64,000 nucleotides of DNA from Algorimicrobium hallyeonense (GCF_042657385.1 NZ_JBHSLA010000001.1:930001-994000), one strand, 5' to 3'; counted from the first letter of the stretch, positions 8,448 to 17,921 are shown. Numbers and translations are program-made. The notes: a model not told the origin generated them from the letters alone.

Positions 8448-9083
8448 ATGGCAAAAAGAGCAGCACCGGAAGTTAATGCAGGCTCCATGGCCGACATTGC
8501 TTTCTTACTATTAATTTTCTTCTTGGTAACAACAACCATCGAGATAGACTCTGGTCTTAACCGAAAGTTGCCGCCAATTGAAGAAACGGAACCACCTATT
8601 ATTAAAGAAAGAAATATTTTTCAATTAACCGTGAATGGAAACAATGAATTGTTTTTGAAAGCAGCGGGAAGTGAAGGAGATTTAATCAAGCTTAAAGATT
8701 TACGAAAAGCTGCTGTTGCCTTTTTAGACAATGGTGGTGGAACAGGAGAAGATGCTTGTAAAGCTTGTAAAGGAAAGCGTAATCCGCAATCTTCAGATAA
8801 TTTCCAGAAAGCAATTATTTCTTTACAAAATGATAGAAGTACAAGTTACGAAACCTATATAGCGGTTCAAAACGAGATTATAGCAGCCTATAATGTGTTG
8901 CGTAATCGTGAGTTTGAACAACGTTATGGTAATTTAGGTATTAACTTTGTAGAAGCCGATATTGAATTTAACGATGCTAGAACATCGTCTGAAAGAAAAG
9001 CACAATTAAAAGATAAAATTGAAGAAATTAAACTTTTAATACCGCAGAAATTTTCAGAAGCAGAACCTAAAAAATCTAATTAG
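8448..9083 (+). CDS. exbD: ExbD/TolR family biopolymer transport protein (first copy)
   Basis: 211 residues. The single membrane helix near the N-terminus carries the proton-accepting Asp in SMADIAFLLLIFFLVTTTIE (about residues 13-32). The periplasmic part is longer than in classical ExbD (about 140) and includes an unusual insert around residues 97-115 with a CxxC pair (CKACKGKR). The remainder is helical and charged. It is the third gene of the exbB operon and precedes a second, shorter ExbD by 16 bases. Having two ExbD paralogues is common in Bacteroidota; the CxxC insert may bind a metal or form a disulfide (inference). Confidence 0.9.
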   Translation: MAKRAAPEVNAGSMADIAFLLLIFFLVTTTIEIDSGLNRKLPPIEETEPPIIKERNIFQLTVNGNNELFLKAAGSEGDLIKLKDLRKAAVAFLDNGGGTGEDACKACKGKRNPQSSDNFQKAIISLQNDRSTSYETYIAVQNEIIAAYNVLRNREFEQRYGNLGINFVEADIEFNDARTSSERKAQLKDKIEEIKLLIPQKFSEAEPKKSN

Positions 9084-9099
9084 ATAAACCATATTATTT

Positions 9100-9582
9100 A
9101 TGTCTAAATTTAAAAAGAAAAAAGATGGTGGCGTACCAGCTATATCTACAGCATCATTACCTGATATTGTATTTATGTTGTTATTCTTCTTTATGGTTGC
9201 TACGGTTATGCGTCAGAATACATTAAAAATTCAAAATACGTTACCCGCAGCCGATCAAGTTGAAAAGTTAGCGAAACGAAACTTATTAATGTATATCTAT
9301 GCAGGAAAACCAAGTAGTGCCTATAAGCAGTTTGGATCAGAAGCACGTATTCAGTTAAATGATAAGTTTGCTGATGTTTCAGAGATTCCAGCGTTTATAG
9401 CAGCCGAACGTGACAGTAAACGTGAGGAAGAAATTCCTTTCTTAACAACTGTTTTAAGCGTAGATAAGGAAACCAACATGGGTCTTGTATCTGATGTAAA
9501 ACAAAAATTGCGTGAAGTAAACGCTCTTAAAATAAATTATAAGACTAGAAAAGGCGATGCCCTACAAAGTCTAAATCAATAA
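9100..9582 (+). CDS. exbD: ExbD/TolR family biopolymer transport protein (second copy)
   Basis: 160 residues. The N-terminal helix has the key Asp: SLPDIVFMLLFFFMVATVMR (about residues 19-38). A periplasmic domain follows, with a DKETNMGLVSDVKQKLREV segment that fits the ExbD fold's final helix and strand. Last gene of the ExbB/ExbD operon; a strong terminator follows at 9605-9637. Together the two different ExbD proteins could form a heteromeric rod inside the ExbB channel. Confidence 0.9.
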   Translation: MSKFKKKKDGGVPAISTASLPDIVFMLLFFFMVATVMRQNTLKIQNTLPAADQVEKLAKRNLLMYIYAGKPSSAYKQFGSEARIQLNDKFADVSEIPAFIAAERDSKREEEIPFLTTVLSVDKETNMGLVSDVKQKLREVNALKINYKTRKGDALQSLNQ

Positions 9583-9604
9583 AGTACTCTTAATTTTATA
9601 AATA

Positions 9605-9637
9605 AAGGCGTTTTGAGAAATCTAAACGCCTTTTTTT
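9605..9637 (+). terminator. Terminator of the exbB-exbD operon
   Basis: AGGCGTTT (9606-9613) pairs with AAACGCCT (9624-9631), followed by seven T. It sits 23 bases after the exbD stop. Confidence 0.85.
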
Positions 9638-9671
9638 GTAAATTATACCCGACACTTTTTTTAATGCATTC

Positions 9672-10382
9672 ATGAAAAACCGCCTTTTTTTTTTAATTCT
9701 TTTTACGTCACTGCACATGATGTTTTCGCAGGTGGAAGAACAAGTACAGGACTCTTTAGTTCAAGAAGTAGATTGCAAATATCGGGAAGATCAGTTCTAT
9801 TTAGGTATTACCTATAACCTGGTAGGCAATAGGCCAGAAGGTGTATCTCAAAGTGGTTTTTCAAGTGGTTTTCATTTGGGGTTTATTCGGGATATACCTA
9901 TTAACAAACGTCGTAATGTGGCATTTGGAGTAGGTTTAGGGTTGTCTTCTAACTCCTTTAATCATAATTTTTTAATTACCAAAGATGCTTCTGGTAATTT
10001 GGATTATCTGGTGTTGGATAAAAGTGATATTAATTATAGTAAAAATAAGTTCACTACGTATATGGTAGAAATGCCATTACAACTGCGTTGGCGAACCTCT
10101 ACAGCTGAAGAATATAAATTTTGGCGCATATACACAGGTATTAATGTAGGTTATGTATTATACAATTCCTCTAAATTTCGTGGTGATTTGGGAACTATTA
10201 AAAATAGTAAAATTGATTCCTTTAACGATTTTCAATACGGTCTTACTATGAGTGCAGGATATAATACCTGGAATATATTTGTGTATTATGGTTTGAACCC
10301 TATTTTCAATAATGCACGAGTAAATAATGAGTCGGTTGATATGAACGCCGTTAAAGTGGGACTCATATTTTATATTCTATAA
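9672..10382 (+). CDS. PorT-family outer-membrane beta-barrel protein
   Basis: 236 residues with a signal peptide (cleavage near residue 19, MMFSQ). Alternating amphipathic strands with glycine and aromatic girdles (GVGLGLSSNSF, FQYGLTMSAGYNTWNIFVYYG) run to a terminal strand KVGLIFYIL, as in eight-stranded barrels. Length and pattern match the PorT family (P. gingivalis PorT is about 240 residues), one member of which is needed for type IX secretion. Assigning this copy to that role is uncertain because similar barrels are numerous and the neighbours here are exbD genes. The 3' end overlaps the convergent gene at 10377 by 6 bases. Confidence 0.7.
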   Translation: MKNRLFFLILFTSLHMMFSQVEEQVQDSLVQEVDCKYREDQFYLGITYNLVGNRPEGVSQSGFSSGFHLGFIRDIPINKRRNVAFGVGLGLSSNSFNHNFLITKDASGNLDYLVLDKSDINYSKNKFTTYMVEMPLQLRWRTSTAEEYKFWRIYTGINVGYVLYNSSKFRGDLGTIKNSKIDSFNDFQYGLTMSAGYNTWNIFVYYGLNPIFNNARVNNESVDMNAVKVGLIFYIL

Positions 10383-10982
10383 CCAATAATTCACTAGTAT
10401 TATTTGAGGAACAAGGCCAATGAATATGCCTGTAATTAATTCAGGATAGGTATGTGCCTTTACATGTAATCTAGAAGTGGCTATAGCGCCCATGAGGATG
10501 GCCATTAATGCCAACGTGCCATTAATATTTATACTGAAATGAATACTTAAGGCCAAGTAAAACATAAACACCCCAGATACAGCCATCATATGAATACTAG
10601 CTTTAAATTTTAGGACAGCTAAAATGAGGCAACTTAAAGTGGAAAGTAATATACCTACAAAAAAGTAGTACAATTCTATTATTTCATGACTCGGTAAAAC
10701 GCGAATAACAATTAAGAGTGTTATGATAGCGTTTAAAATAAGCGGCAAAATGCGCTCTTTTGTAGATTGTAAATAAATAGAATCCGTTTTACCTAAAGAC
10801 TTTAATAAGAAATATAACAAAATAGGCAGTAAGATGGTAAGTATAAATAAGGAAACCACTTTTGCTTGAATGATTTCCATAGGTAAATACCTTGGTGATT
10901 TTGAAAAATAGAAAATTACACCAAGCAATGGCATCACTATAGGGTGGAAAATAAACGAAACACTTCTTAATATAAAGTTCAT
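10377..10982 (-). CDS. PAP2-superfamily-like integral membrane protein
   Basis: 201 residues, six hydrophobic segments. The C-terminal half keeps remnants of the PAP2 phosphatase signature: K-x-S-x-H near residue 128 and SRLHVKAHTYPELITG near 170-185, which resembles the SRxxxxxHxxxD motif. The classic KxxxxxxRP motif is not obvious, so catalytic activity is doubtful. Its start codon overlaps the rpoN stop (10982), suggesting translational coupling. Possible roles are lipid phosphate handling or a structural relative; function unproven. Confidence 0.65.
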   Translation of the reverse strand: MNFILRSVSFIFHPIVMPLLGVIFYFSKSPRYLPMEIIQAKVVSLFILTILLPILLYFLLKSLGKTDSIYLQSTKERILPLILNAIITLLIVIRVLPSHEIIELYYFFVGILLSTLSCLILAVLKFKASIHMMAVSGVFMFYLALSIHFSININGTLALMAILMGAIATSRLHVKAHTYPELITGIFIGLVPQIILVNYWL

Positions 10983-12442
10983 TAGATTTTCTTTCGTAAC
11001 CTAGCCACAGGAATGTCTAATTGTTCACGGTATTTAGCAACGGTTCGTCTGGCAATAGGATAGCCTTTTTCTTTGAGAATTTTGGCTAACGCATCATCCG
11101 TCATCGGTTTGCGTTTGTTTTCTTCCTCAATAACCGTTTCCAATATTTTTTTAATTTCACGGGTTGAAACCTCTTCACCTTGATCGTTGGTCATGGACTC
11201 CGAAAAGAATTCCTTAATCAATTTTGTTCCATACGGTGTATCCACATATTTACTGTTTGCTACACGCGAAACGGTTGATACATCCATTTCAATTTCGTCA
11301 GCTATATCTTTTAAGATCATTGGGCGTAATTTGCGCTCATCACCTGTTAAGAAGTACTCTTTTTGGTAATGCATAATAGAACTCATGGTAACAAATAACG
11401 TTTGTTGACGTTGCCTAATAGCTTCTATAAACCATTTGGCTGCATCCAATTTTTGTTTGATAAACTGAACGGCATCTTTTTGTGATTTAGATTTCTCCTT
11501 ACTTTCCTTATAGCCTTTCATCATGTTGCTATACTCGCGCGAAACGTGTAATTCAGGCGCATTTCGGCCATTAAGTGTTAACTCGAGTTCGCCGTCCACA
11601 ATACGAATCGCAAAATCGGGTACCACATGTTCCACTATGCGGTTATTTCCTGCATAAGATCCACCAGGTTTTGGGTTTAAATGCTCAATCACATGAATGG
11701 CATCCTTTAGTTGTATCTCTGTAATATCAAACTTTTGAATTAGTTTTTTGTAGTGTTTCTTGGTGAATTGTTCAAAGGCAGTGTCAATAATTTCAATGGC
11801 CAATTCTACATCTGGATTTTTTTGTTTTCTATGCAATTGAATGCTTAAACATTCTTGCAAATTACGCGCACCAACACCTGCAGGATCCAATTGATGGACC
11901 ACTTTTAATACGGCTTCAATTTTATCTTCTGTGGTGTACACATTTTGTGTAAAGGCTAAATCGTCTGTAATATCTATTAATTCCCGTCGGATATAACCAC
12001 TTTCATCAACACTTCCTACTAAAAACTCCGCTATTTCACGCTCTTCGTCATTTAAACGAAACGTGTTTAACTGGTTTTTTAAATGTTGCGTAAAGGAGGT
12101 TCCTGCGGCATACGGCATGGTCTTTTCCTCATCATCAGCACTGTAATTATTAGCTTGGGTACGGTAATCGGGAACTTCGTCATCACTTAAGTACTCATCA
12201 ACATTAATGTCTTCGGTGTTGATGGTTTCAGTATCATCATAATCGTCTTGACTGTTGTCAAAATCATCATCGTACTCATTTTCTAAAGACTCTTTACCAC
12301 TTTCAAGTGCTGGGTTTTCTTCTAACTCTTGTTTTAAGCGTTGCTCAAATGCCTGCGTAGGTAACTGAATCAATTTCATTAATTGAATCTGCTGCGGCGA
12401 AAGCTTCTGTGATAATTTAAATTGTAAAAATTGCTTGAGCAT
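10982..12442 (-). CDS. rpoN: RNA polymerase sigma-54 factor
   Basis: 486 residues, normal for sigma-54. Region I is the Gln/Leu-rich N-terminus (LKQFLQFKLSQKLSPQQIQL), which binds activators and blocks isomerisation. An acidic region II (about 50-105) follows, then the core-binding domain and the DNA-binding C-terminus. The RpoN box ARRTVAKYRE is present at residues 464-473. No sigma-54 activator ATPase is encoded in the window. The downstream gene overlaps the stop by one base. Sigma-54 usually controls nitrogen or envelope functions; whether it acts on the cyanophycin locus 20 kb away cannot be told from sequence. Confidence 0.96.
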   Translation of the reverse strand: MLKQFLQFKLSQKLSPQQIQLMKLIQLPTQAFEQRLKQELEENPALESGKESLENEYDDDFDNSQDDYDDTETINTEDINVDEYLSDDEVPDYRTQANNYSADDEEKTMPYAAGTSFTQHLKNQLNTFRLNDEEREIAEFLVGSVDESGYIRRELIDITDDLAFTQNVYTTEDKIEAVLKVVHQLDPAGVGARNLQECLSIQLHRKQKNPDVELAIEIIDTAFEQFTKKHYKKLIQKFDITEIQLKDAIHVIEHLNPKPGGSYAGNNRIVEHVVPDFAIRIVDGELELTLNGRNAPELHVSREYSNMMKGYKESKEKSKSQKDAVQFIKQKLDAAKWFIEAIRQRQQTLFVTMSSIMHYQKEYFLTGDERKLRPMILKDIADEIEMDVSTVSRVANSKYVDTPYGTKLIKEFFSESMTNDQGEEVSTREIKKILETVIEEENKRKPMTDDALAKILKEKGYPIARRTVAKYREQLDIPVARLRKKI

Positions 12443-12473
12443 GCGTGTGTTTTGGGTTTCTATAAAAATAAAA

Positions 12474-12511
12474 AAAACAATCTACATTTATGGATTAACG
12501 CAGATTGTTTT
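12474..12511 (-). terminator. Probable terminator downstream of asnS
   Basis: AAAACAATCT (12474-12483) and AGATTGTTTT (12502-12511) form a 10-bp stem with an 18-nt loop. On the minus strand it is followed by eight U. The long loop makes it weaker than others here. Confidence 0.55.
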
Positions 12512-12560
12512 ATAAAATTATTTTGAGTTCAATTTTATAACGAAGTCTTTAAAAATAAGA

Positions 12561-12608
12561 TTAGCTACGCTGAATCTGAAGATTTCTTCGCTTTGTTCTG
12601 AATGACAT
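12561..12608. repeat. Dispersed intergenic repeat, GTCATTC-type
   Basis: Read on the minus strand it starts ATGTCATTCAGAACAAAGCG and continues with an AAGAAATCTTC segment, an imperfect palindrome. This pattern resembles the short GTCATTCTGAG...GAAGAATCT elements common between genes in flavobacterial genomes (recalled, not searched). It lies between the asnS stop and its terminator. Confidence 0.45.
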
Positions 12609-12616
12609 ACCTAAAT

Positions 12617-14050
12617 TTAAAACTCCGCATTTTGAGGTGTTCTTGGAAATGGAATCACGTCGCGAATGTTACCCATTCCTGTTGCAAACATGACCAAACG
12701 CTCAAAGCCTAAACCAAAACCGGAATGTACGGCAGTTCCGTATTTACGCAAATCTAAATACCACCATAATTCCTCTTCGTCAATATCTAGGGCTTTCATT
12801 TTTTCTTTTAAAACGTCCAAACGTTCCTCACGTTGCGAGCCACCAACCATTTCTCCAATACCAGGAAATAAGATGTCCATGGCACGAACCGTTTTTCCAT
12901 CTTCATTTAAACGCATATAGAATGCTTTAATGTTTGCCGGATAATCAAATAAGATAACAGGACATTTAAAGTGTTTCTCAACTAAAAAGCGTTCGTGCTC
13001 ACTTTGTAAATCAGCACCCCATTCTTCAATAATATAGTTGAATTTCTTTTTCTTGTTAGGCTTGCTATTTCTTAAAATATCAATAGCTTCCGTATAACTT
13101 ACACGTTTAAAATTATTATCAACCACAAATTTAATTTTCTCAATAAGCGACATTTCGGAGCGCTCTGCTTGTGGTTTTGTTTTTTCTTCGTCTAAAAGAC
13201 GTTGGTCCAAAAACTCTAAATCTTCTTTATTATGCTCTAAAATGTAGCTTAAAACGGATTTCATAAAATCTTCAGCTAAATCCATATTGCCATCTAAATC
13301 CATAAAAGCGACTTCTGGTTCAATCATCCAGAATTCGGCCAAATGGCGTGACGTGTTGGAATTTTCAGCTCTAAAGGTAGGACCAAATGTATACACTTTA
13401 CCTAGAGACATGGCGTAGGTTTCAGCTTCTAACTGACCAGAAACCGTTAAGTTAGTTTCTTTTCCAAAGAAATCTTTGGAGTAATCCACTTTACCATCGT
13501 CTGTTAATGGTGGATTTTTAGGATCTAAACCGGTTACTCGAAACATTTCGCCAGCACCTTCGGCATCACTCCCTGTAATAATTGGTGTGTGCATATAGTA
13601 AAAGCCATTTTCATTAAAATACTTATGAATGGCAAATGATAAGGATGAACGCAAACGCATAACGGCCCCAAAAGTGTTTGTACGGGTGCGTAAATGGGCA
13701 TTTTCTCTTAAAAACTCGAAGGAGTGTTTTTTAGGTTGAATTGGGTAACTTTCCGGATCCGAATCGCCTAAAATTTCAATTTTTTTCACTTGAATTTCTA
13801 AACTTTGACCTTGCCCTTGACTTTCCGTTAATTCACCGGTAATGGAAACAGCAGCACCTGTTGTAATACGCTTTAATAGCGTTTCTTCTGTTTCTTCAAA
13901 ATTAACAACACATTGGATATTATGTAAGGTGGAGCCATCATTTAAGGCTATAAATCGTTTGGATCGGAAACTTCTTACCCATCCTTTAATAGTAACTTCT
14001 TGAAGGGTGTTTCCTTTTTTTAATAATTCAGCAACGGTTTGCATTTTCAT
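12617..14050 (-). CDS. asnS: Asparaginyl-tRNA synthetase
   Basis: 477 residues, a class IIb synthetase. The N-terminal OB-fold anticodon-binding domain spans about residues 10-115 (VTIKGWVRSFRSKRFIALNDG). The catalytic domain carries motif 2 (TFRAENSNTSRHLAEFWMIEPE) and motif 3 (GFGLGFERLVMFATG, about 445-459), ending IPFPRTPQNAEF as in AsnRS. The reaction charges tRNA-Asn with Asn using ATP. An insert around residues 280-350 with YTEAIDILRNS is typical for bacterial AsnRS. A -7 box TATCTTTG lies 22 bases upstream of the start (14073-14080). Confidence 0.97.
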   Translation of the reverse strand: MKMQTVAELLKKGNTLQEVTIKGWVRSFRSKRFIALNDGSTLHNIQCVVNFEETEETLLKRITTGAAVSITGELTESQGQGQSLEIQVKKIEILGDSDPESYPIQPKKHSFEFLRENAHLRTRTNTFGAVMRLRSSLSFAIHKYFNENGFYYMHTPIITGSDAEGAGEMFRVTGLDPKNPPLTDDGKVDYSKDFFGKETNLTVSGQLEAETYAMSLGKVYTFGPTFRAENSNTSRHLAEFWMIEPEVAFMDLDGNMDLAEDFMKSVLSYILEHNKEDLEFLDQRLLDEEKTKPQAERSEMSLIEKIKFVVDNNFKRVSYTEAIDILRNSKPNKKKKFNYIIEEWGADLQSEHERFLVEKHFKCPVILFDYPANIKAFYMRLNEDGKTVRAMDILFPGIGEMVGGSQREERLDVLKEKMKALDIDEEELWWYLDLRKYGTAVHSGFGLGFERLVMFATGMGNIRDVIPFPRTPQNAEF

Positions 14051-14072
14051 TTTTATAAAAAATTAGAGGGTA

Positions 14073-14105
14073 CAAAGATACTAGTTTTACAAGTCAAAAA
14101 TCAAA
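14073..14105 (-). promoter_or_regulatory. Candidate Bacteroidota promoter of asnS
   Basis: On the minus strand TTTG (14102-14105), 21 bases, then TATCTTTG (14073-14080), a full match to the -7 consensus TAnnTTTG. Transcription would start about 15-20 bases before the asnS ATG. Confidence 0.5.
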
Positions 14106-14131
14106 TGCAATTTTTGAAATTGTTTCGCTAT

Positions 14132-16558
14132 TTATTTTAAGCCAGAAGCATTTTTTTCGATGGCATCTTCTTCATCATCATAATCATCATCTGGAATAAT
14201 ATTGATACTTGGTTCTTTTAAATCTTCTTTATTGGCAATACTTCGTTCCAAGGATAATAAAAGGGACGGTAATAATAATAGGTTGGATAGCATAGCAAAC
14301 AAGAGTGTTGCAGATACTAATGCGCCTAGTGCAACAGTTCCACCAAAACTAGAAATGGTAAATACAGAGAACCCGAAAAACAATACAATGGAGGTGTAAA
14401 ACATACTTACACCAGCTTCACGTAAAGCGGCATAAACAGATTTCTTGATTTTCCAGTTATTGGCTTGAAGTTCTTGTCTGTATTTTGCCAAAAAGTGAAT
14501 GGTATCATCCACCGAAATACCAAACGCAATACTAAATACTAAAATAGTTGATGGTTTTATTGGGACACCTAAATAACCCATTAATCCTGCCGTAATGACC
14601 AAAGGCAATAGGTTTGGGATTAATGATACAATAATCATTTTAAAGGATCGGAACATATATGCCATTAAAAGAGAAATCAATAAAATGGCTAATGATAATG
14701 AAATAGCTAAGTTTTTAACCAAGAACTTGGTTCCTTTCAAGAAAACAAGTGCTTTACCGGTTATGGTGACTTCATATTTTTCTTCAGGGAATGTTTTATC
14801 TATTTCGGTTTGAAGATTTTCCTCAATTCGTTCCATTTTATCCGTGCCAATATCCTTCATGAAGGTTGTGATACGGGCGTATTGACCTGTACTGTCTACA
14901 AAACTTTTTAATAGATTAACATTGGAAGACGAATTTTTTATATACGATGAAATAAATAAATTTTCCTGACTCGTCGGTAATTGATAATATTTTGGATTTC
15001 CATTTGTATAGGCTTGTTTCGCATATTTTGCTAACCCTACAATAGAAATTGGTTTTGATAATTCGGGTGTTTCTAGGATGAGCTGTTCTAATTCATCCAT
15101 ACGTTTTAGCGTGGCCAATTTAGTTGCGCCTTTTTTACGTTTGGTATCCACTAAAATTTCCAAAGGCATAATACCACTAAACTCTTCTTCAAAAAAGCGG
15201 ATGTCCTCGAAGAATTCAGCTTCCTTGGACATATCTTCAATCAGACTACCAGAAATTTTTATCTGATAAATACCAATCATACTTACAACGAGTAAAACAA
15301 TGGCTGTAATGTAAATGGTAATACGGCGTTCTTTTACCATACGCTCCATCCAATTTACAAAACCACCAATCCAACGCTTGTTTAAATGTTCTAGATGTCT
15401 ATCTTTTGGATAGGGTAGAAAGGTGTAAATAATAGGGATTATAAGAAGGCATAAAATAAAAATAGCAATAATACTCAAGGAAGCTACAATACCAAACTCT
15501 TTTAATAGGGTGCTTTCTGTTAAAATAAAGGTAGCAAATCCAGATGCCGTTGTTAAGTTAGTTAATAACGTGGCATTTCCAACTTTGGTAATAACACGTT
15601 GAAGGGACCGAACTTTGTTTCCATGCAGTTTAACTTCAAGTTGATATTTGTTAATTAAGAAAATGCAGTTTGGAATTCCGATAACGATAATTAAAGGCGG
15701 AATTAAAGCTGTTAAAACCGTAATCTCGTAATTCAGAAGCCCAATGATACCAAAGGTCCACATAACACCTAAACAAACAACGAGCATGGATATGAGCGTT
15801 GCTCTAAAGGACCTGAAAAACAAAAAGAAGATTAGCGACGTTACTAAAAGCGCACCAGCAATAAAAATACCTATTTCGTCTACAATGTTTTGGGCATTTA
15901 AGGTCCGTACATATGGCATACCAGAAACCCGAACGTCCATATTGGTTTTTTCCTCAAACGCTTTAATTATTGGAATTAGCTCATCAAAAACAAAATCCTT
16001 ACGTGCTGCTGTATTTACAATAGCTTTATTCATGTAAATAGCCGTTCGGATTGTTTTGGTTTCTTTATTAAACAAGAAATTATCGTAGAATGGGTACTGG
16101 TTGAAGAGCTCGTTTTGAAGGGTGTCAATTTGTGATAACGAATGAATGGAGTCTTTAATAAACGGTTCTAATCCAAAGCGTTCATTAACATCATCTTTAA
16201 CAAGCTTTTGTAAATCTTTTAAAGAAATGACAGCATCAACCGCATCAAAGGATTTAAAACGATCGGATAAAGCGTTCCAAGCGTTCATGTTTTCAACGGT
16301 AAATAAAGTTGAATCTTTAATACCAAGAACAATCAGGTTGCCTTCTTCACCAAAAATATCAAGAAAGTTTTGATATACAACATTTACCTCATGATCATCG
16401 GGTAGCAGGTTGGCCTCGGTGTAAGTAAAACGCATGTTTTTCCACTGCAGGCTAAAAAAGATAGTTACTGCAAGGATACTAATAAGAATACCGATTTTGT
16501 TCCGCAAAATAAGTCGCGCAACAACATCCCAGAAATTTTTTGAAAATAATTTAAACAT
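14132..16558 (-). CDS. MMPL/RND superfamily exporter
   Basis: 808 residues with the duplicated RND/MMPL architecture. An N-terminal helix (about 20-40) precedes a periplasmic domain, and five helices lie at about 230-375. A second single helix follows at about 415-435, then a second periplasmic domain, and five more helices at about 620-775. The motif GISVDDTIHFLAKY in the second block carries the Asp pair thought to relay protons. An acidic C-terminal tail (DDDYDDEEDAIEK) is cytoplasmic. Substrates of this branch include lipids and hopanoids; the one here is unknown. The next gene downstream, an outer-membrane barrel 60 bases away, may be co-transcribed. Confidence 0.85.
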   Translation of the reverse strand: MFKLFSKNFWDVVARLILRNKIGILISILAVTIFFSLQWKNMRFTYTEANLLPDDHEVNVVYQNFLDIFGEEGNLIVLGIKDSTLFTVENMNAWNALSDRFKSFDAVDAVISLKDLQKLVKDDVNERFGLEPFIKDSIHSLSQIDTLQNELFNQYPFYDNFLFNKETKTIRTAIYMNKAIVNTAARKDFVFDELIPIIKAFEEKTNMDVRVSGMPYVRTLNAQNIVDEIGIFIAGALLVTSLIFFLFFRSFRATLISMLVVCLGVMWTFGIIGLLNYEITVLTALIPPLIIVIGIPNCIFLINKYQLEVKLHGNKVRSLQRVITKVGNATLLTNLTTASGFATFILTESTLLKEFGIVASLSIIAIFILCLLIIPIIYTFLPYPKDRHLEHLNKRWIGGFVNWMERMVKERRITIYITAIVLLVVSMIGIYQIKISGSLIEDMSKEAEFFEDIRFFEEEFSGIMPLEILVDTKRKKGATKLATLKRMDELEQLILETPELSKPISIVGLAKYAKQAYTNGNPKYYQLPTSQENLFISSYIKNSSSNVNLLKSFVDSTGQYARITTFMKDIGTDKMERIEENLQTEIDKTFPEEKYEVTITGKALVFLKGTKFLVKNLAISLSLAILLISLLMAYMFRSFKMIIVSLIPNLLPLVITAGLMGYLGVPIKPSTILVFSIAFGISVDDTIHFLAKYRQELQANNWKIKKSVYAALREAGVSMFYTSIVLFFGFSVFTISSFGGTVALGALVSATLLFAMLSNLLLLPSLLLSLERSIANKEDLKEPSINIIPDDDYDDEEDAIEKNASGLK

Positions 16559-16577
16559 ACGCTATTAAAAACAGGCG

Positions 16578-16585
16578 CAAAGGTA
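16578..16585 (-). promoter_or_regulatory. Candidate -7 box of the MMPL gene
   Basis: TACCTTTG on the minus strand, a full match to TAnnTTTG, ends 20 bases before the ATG at 16558. No matching -33 TTTG is seen at the expected spacing. Confidence 0.35.
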
Positions 16586-16617
16586 AGGAAAAGCGATGTA
16601 TTACAGATGATATTGCT

Positions 16618-17895
16618 TTATAATGTCACGTTAAAAGTGAACTTTACCGCAATATTGTCTTCAAATTCAGGTAAATGGTAGCCACCATAGCGATAGGTGC
16701 CACTTAAACCAAAACCAAAAAGGAGTTTGTTAATTTCAAAACCAGACTCCGTATACCCTTTATCTAGTGTGCCGAAGGTAATACCTTGGTGCTTATCAAT
16801 ATTATTCATATTTCCAATGGCAAATCGAGATATTAAAACCAATTGTGGCTTAAAGCGACTAGCAATTTGGAAGGGTTTAAAGTAATGGCGAAATTGAACG
16901 GTTGTAAACTTATCTGAAAAGAATTCGTTAAAAAACATGGTTTCAAAACTATCAATGCCAGCAACTGAAAATCGCTGTAAAATAGTTTCTTTATTAATGT
17001 TATTTGGGTAGGCGTGATATAAATGCGATAATGGCGCATTACCGTTGGCATATCCTGCGGTTAGTACAAATCGCGTAAAGGATTCCGGTTGGTGTTTTAT
17101 TTCATAAAGGGTGCGAAAATCAATTTTCGAAAAATTTAATTCACTTTTAAAAACACCGCTAACCGCTTGAGTAAATTGAAGTGAAAATTTAGGGAAACCT
17201 ACTGTTGTTTCTCTTAACCGGTTCTTTACTAATGTGTACTCGCTAAACGGATTGAATTGAAAGGAAATAATAGCGGTACTTAAATTGAATTCCGAATAAG
17301 TATTGCCACCATCCAAATATTGATAATTATAAGTTGGGTTGATGTTGCTGACCGCAAACTGTAATTCCGAAAGGATTTTTGGTGTTAAAGCATGCTCAAT
17401 GGAAACGGATTGTTTTATGAATTTATAGAATAAATCTATATTCAACAATCGGGGTTCAAAAAAGCTAAAGAAGCGCTTATCGGTTAAGAATTTGGAGCTA
17501 CCTGTTTCTTGCAAATCGTCGGTATAATTAACATTTAACCAAGTTTGACCATTGGCATTTAATCGCGCACTACCACCAATACCGTATTTAAAGCGATTAT
17601 CACGAAATCCATAAGCAACATAGCTACGCACGCGGTATTTTTCAGAAAACCCATCGTTTGTTACACCTCCAAAGCCCGTTCGGAATCCTTCGTATTGATT
17701 ATATTTTATAAGATAACGCAGATCTATATCAAAGTACTTGGTTGGAAAAAAGCCATTACCCAGTTGCCTTAATAAATCTCTTTTTTTTATGGAATCTCGC
17801 TGAACAACAACCGTGTCTTTAGATGCAATAGGTGTTTGAGACTGCACACGCAAAACACATAGAATACAAAAAACAGTTAGAAAATATTTCCACAT
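16618..17895 (-). CDS. Outer-membrane beta-barrel protein, DUF5686-like
   Basis: 425 residues. A signal peptide (residues 1-19, cleaved near VQSQ) is followed by a region matching the barrel half of DUF5686 proteins: KYNQYEGFRTGFGG, EKYRVRSYVAYGFRDNRFKYG and many alternating strands. The last strand NIAVKFTFNVTL ends in a hydrophobic residue. DUF5686 proteins are normally about 800 residues with an N-terminal carboxypeptidase-regulatory-like domain; that part is missing here, so this is a short relative. It lies 60 bases from the start of the MMPL gene on the same strand (upstream of it), suggesting a shared envelope-export role (inference). Confidence 0.65.
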   Translation of the reverse strand: MWKYFLTVFCILCVLRVQSQTPIASKDTVVVQRDSIKKRDLLRQLGNGFFPTKYFDIDLRYLIKYNQYEGFRTGFGGVTNDGFSEKYRVRSYVAYGFRDNRFKYGIGGSARLNANGQTWLNVNYTDDLQETGSSKFLTDKRFFSFFEPRLLNIDLFYKFIKQSVSIEHALTPKILSELQFAVSNINPTYNYQYLDGGNTYSEFNLSTAIISFQFNPFSEYTLVKNRLRETTVGFPKFSLQFTQAVSGVFKSELNFSKIDFRTLYEIKHQPESFTRFVLTAGYANGNAPLSHLYHAYPNNINKETILQRFSVAGIDSFETMFFNEFFSDKFTTVQFRHYFKPFQIASRFKPQLVLISRFAIGNMNNIDKHQGITFGTLDKGYTESGFEINKLLFGFGLSGTYRYGGYHLPEFEDNIAVKFTFNVTL

Positions 17896-17921
17896 GAATA
17901 GTTGGCACGTTAATTCTATTA

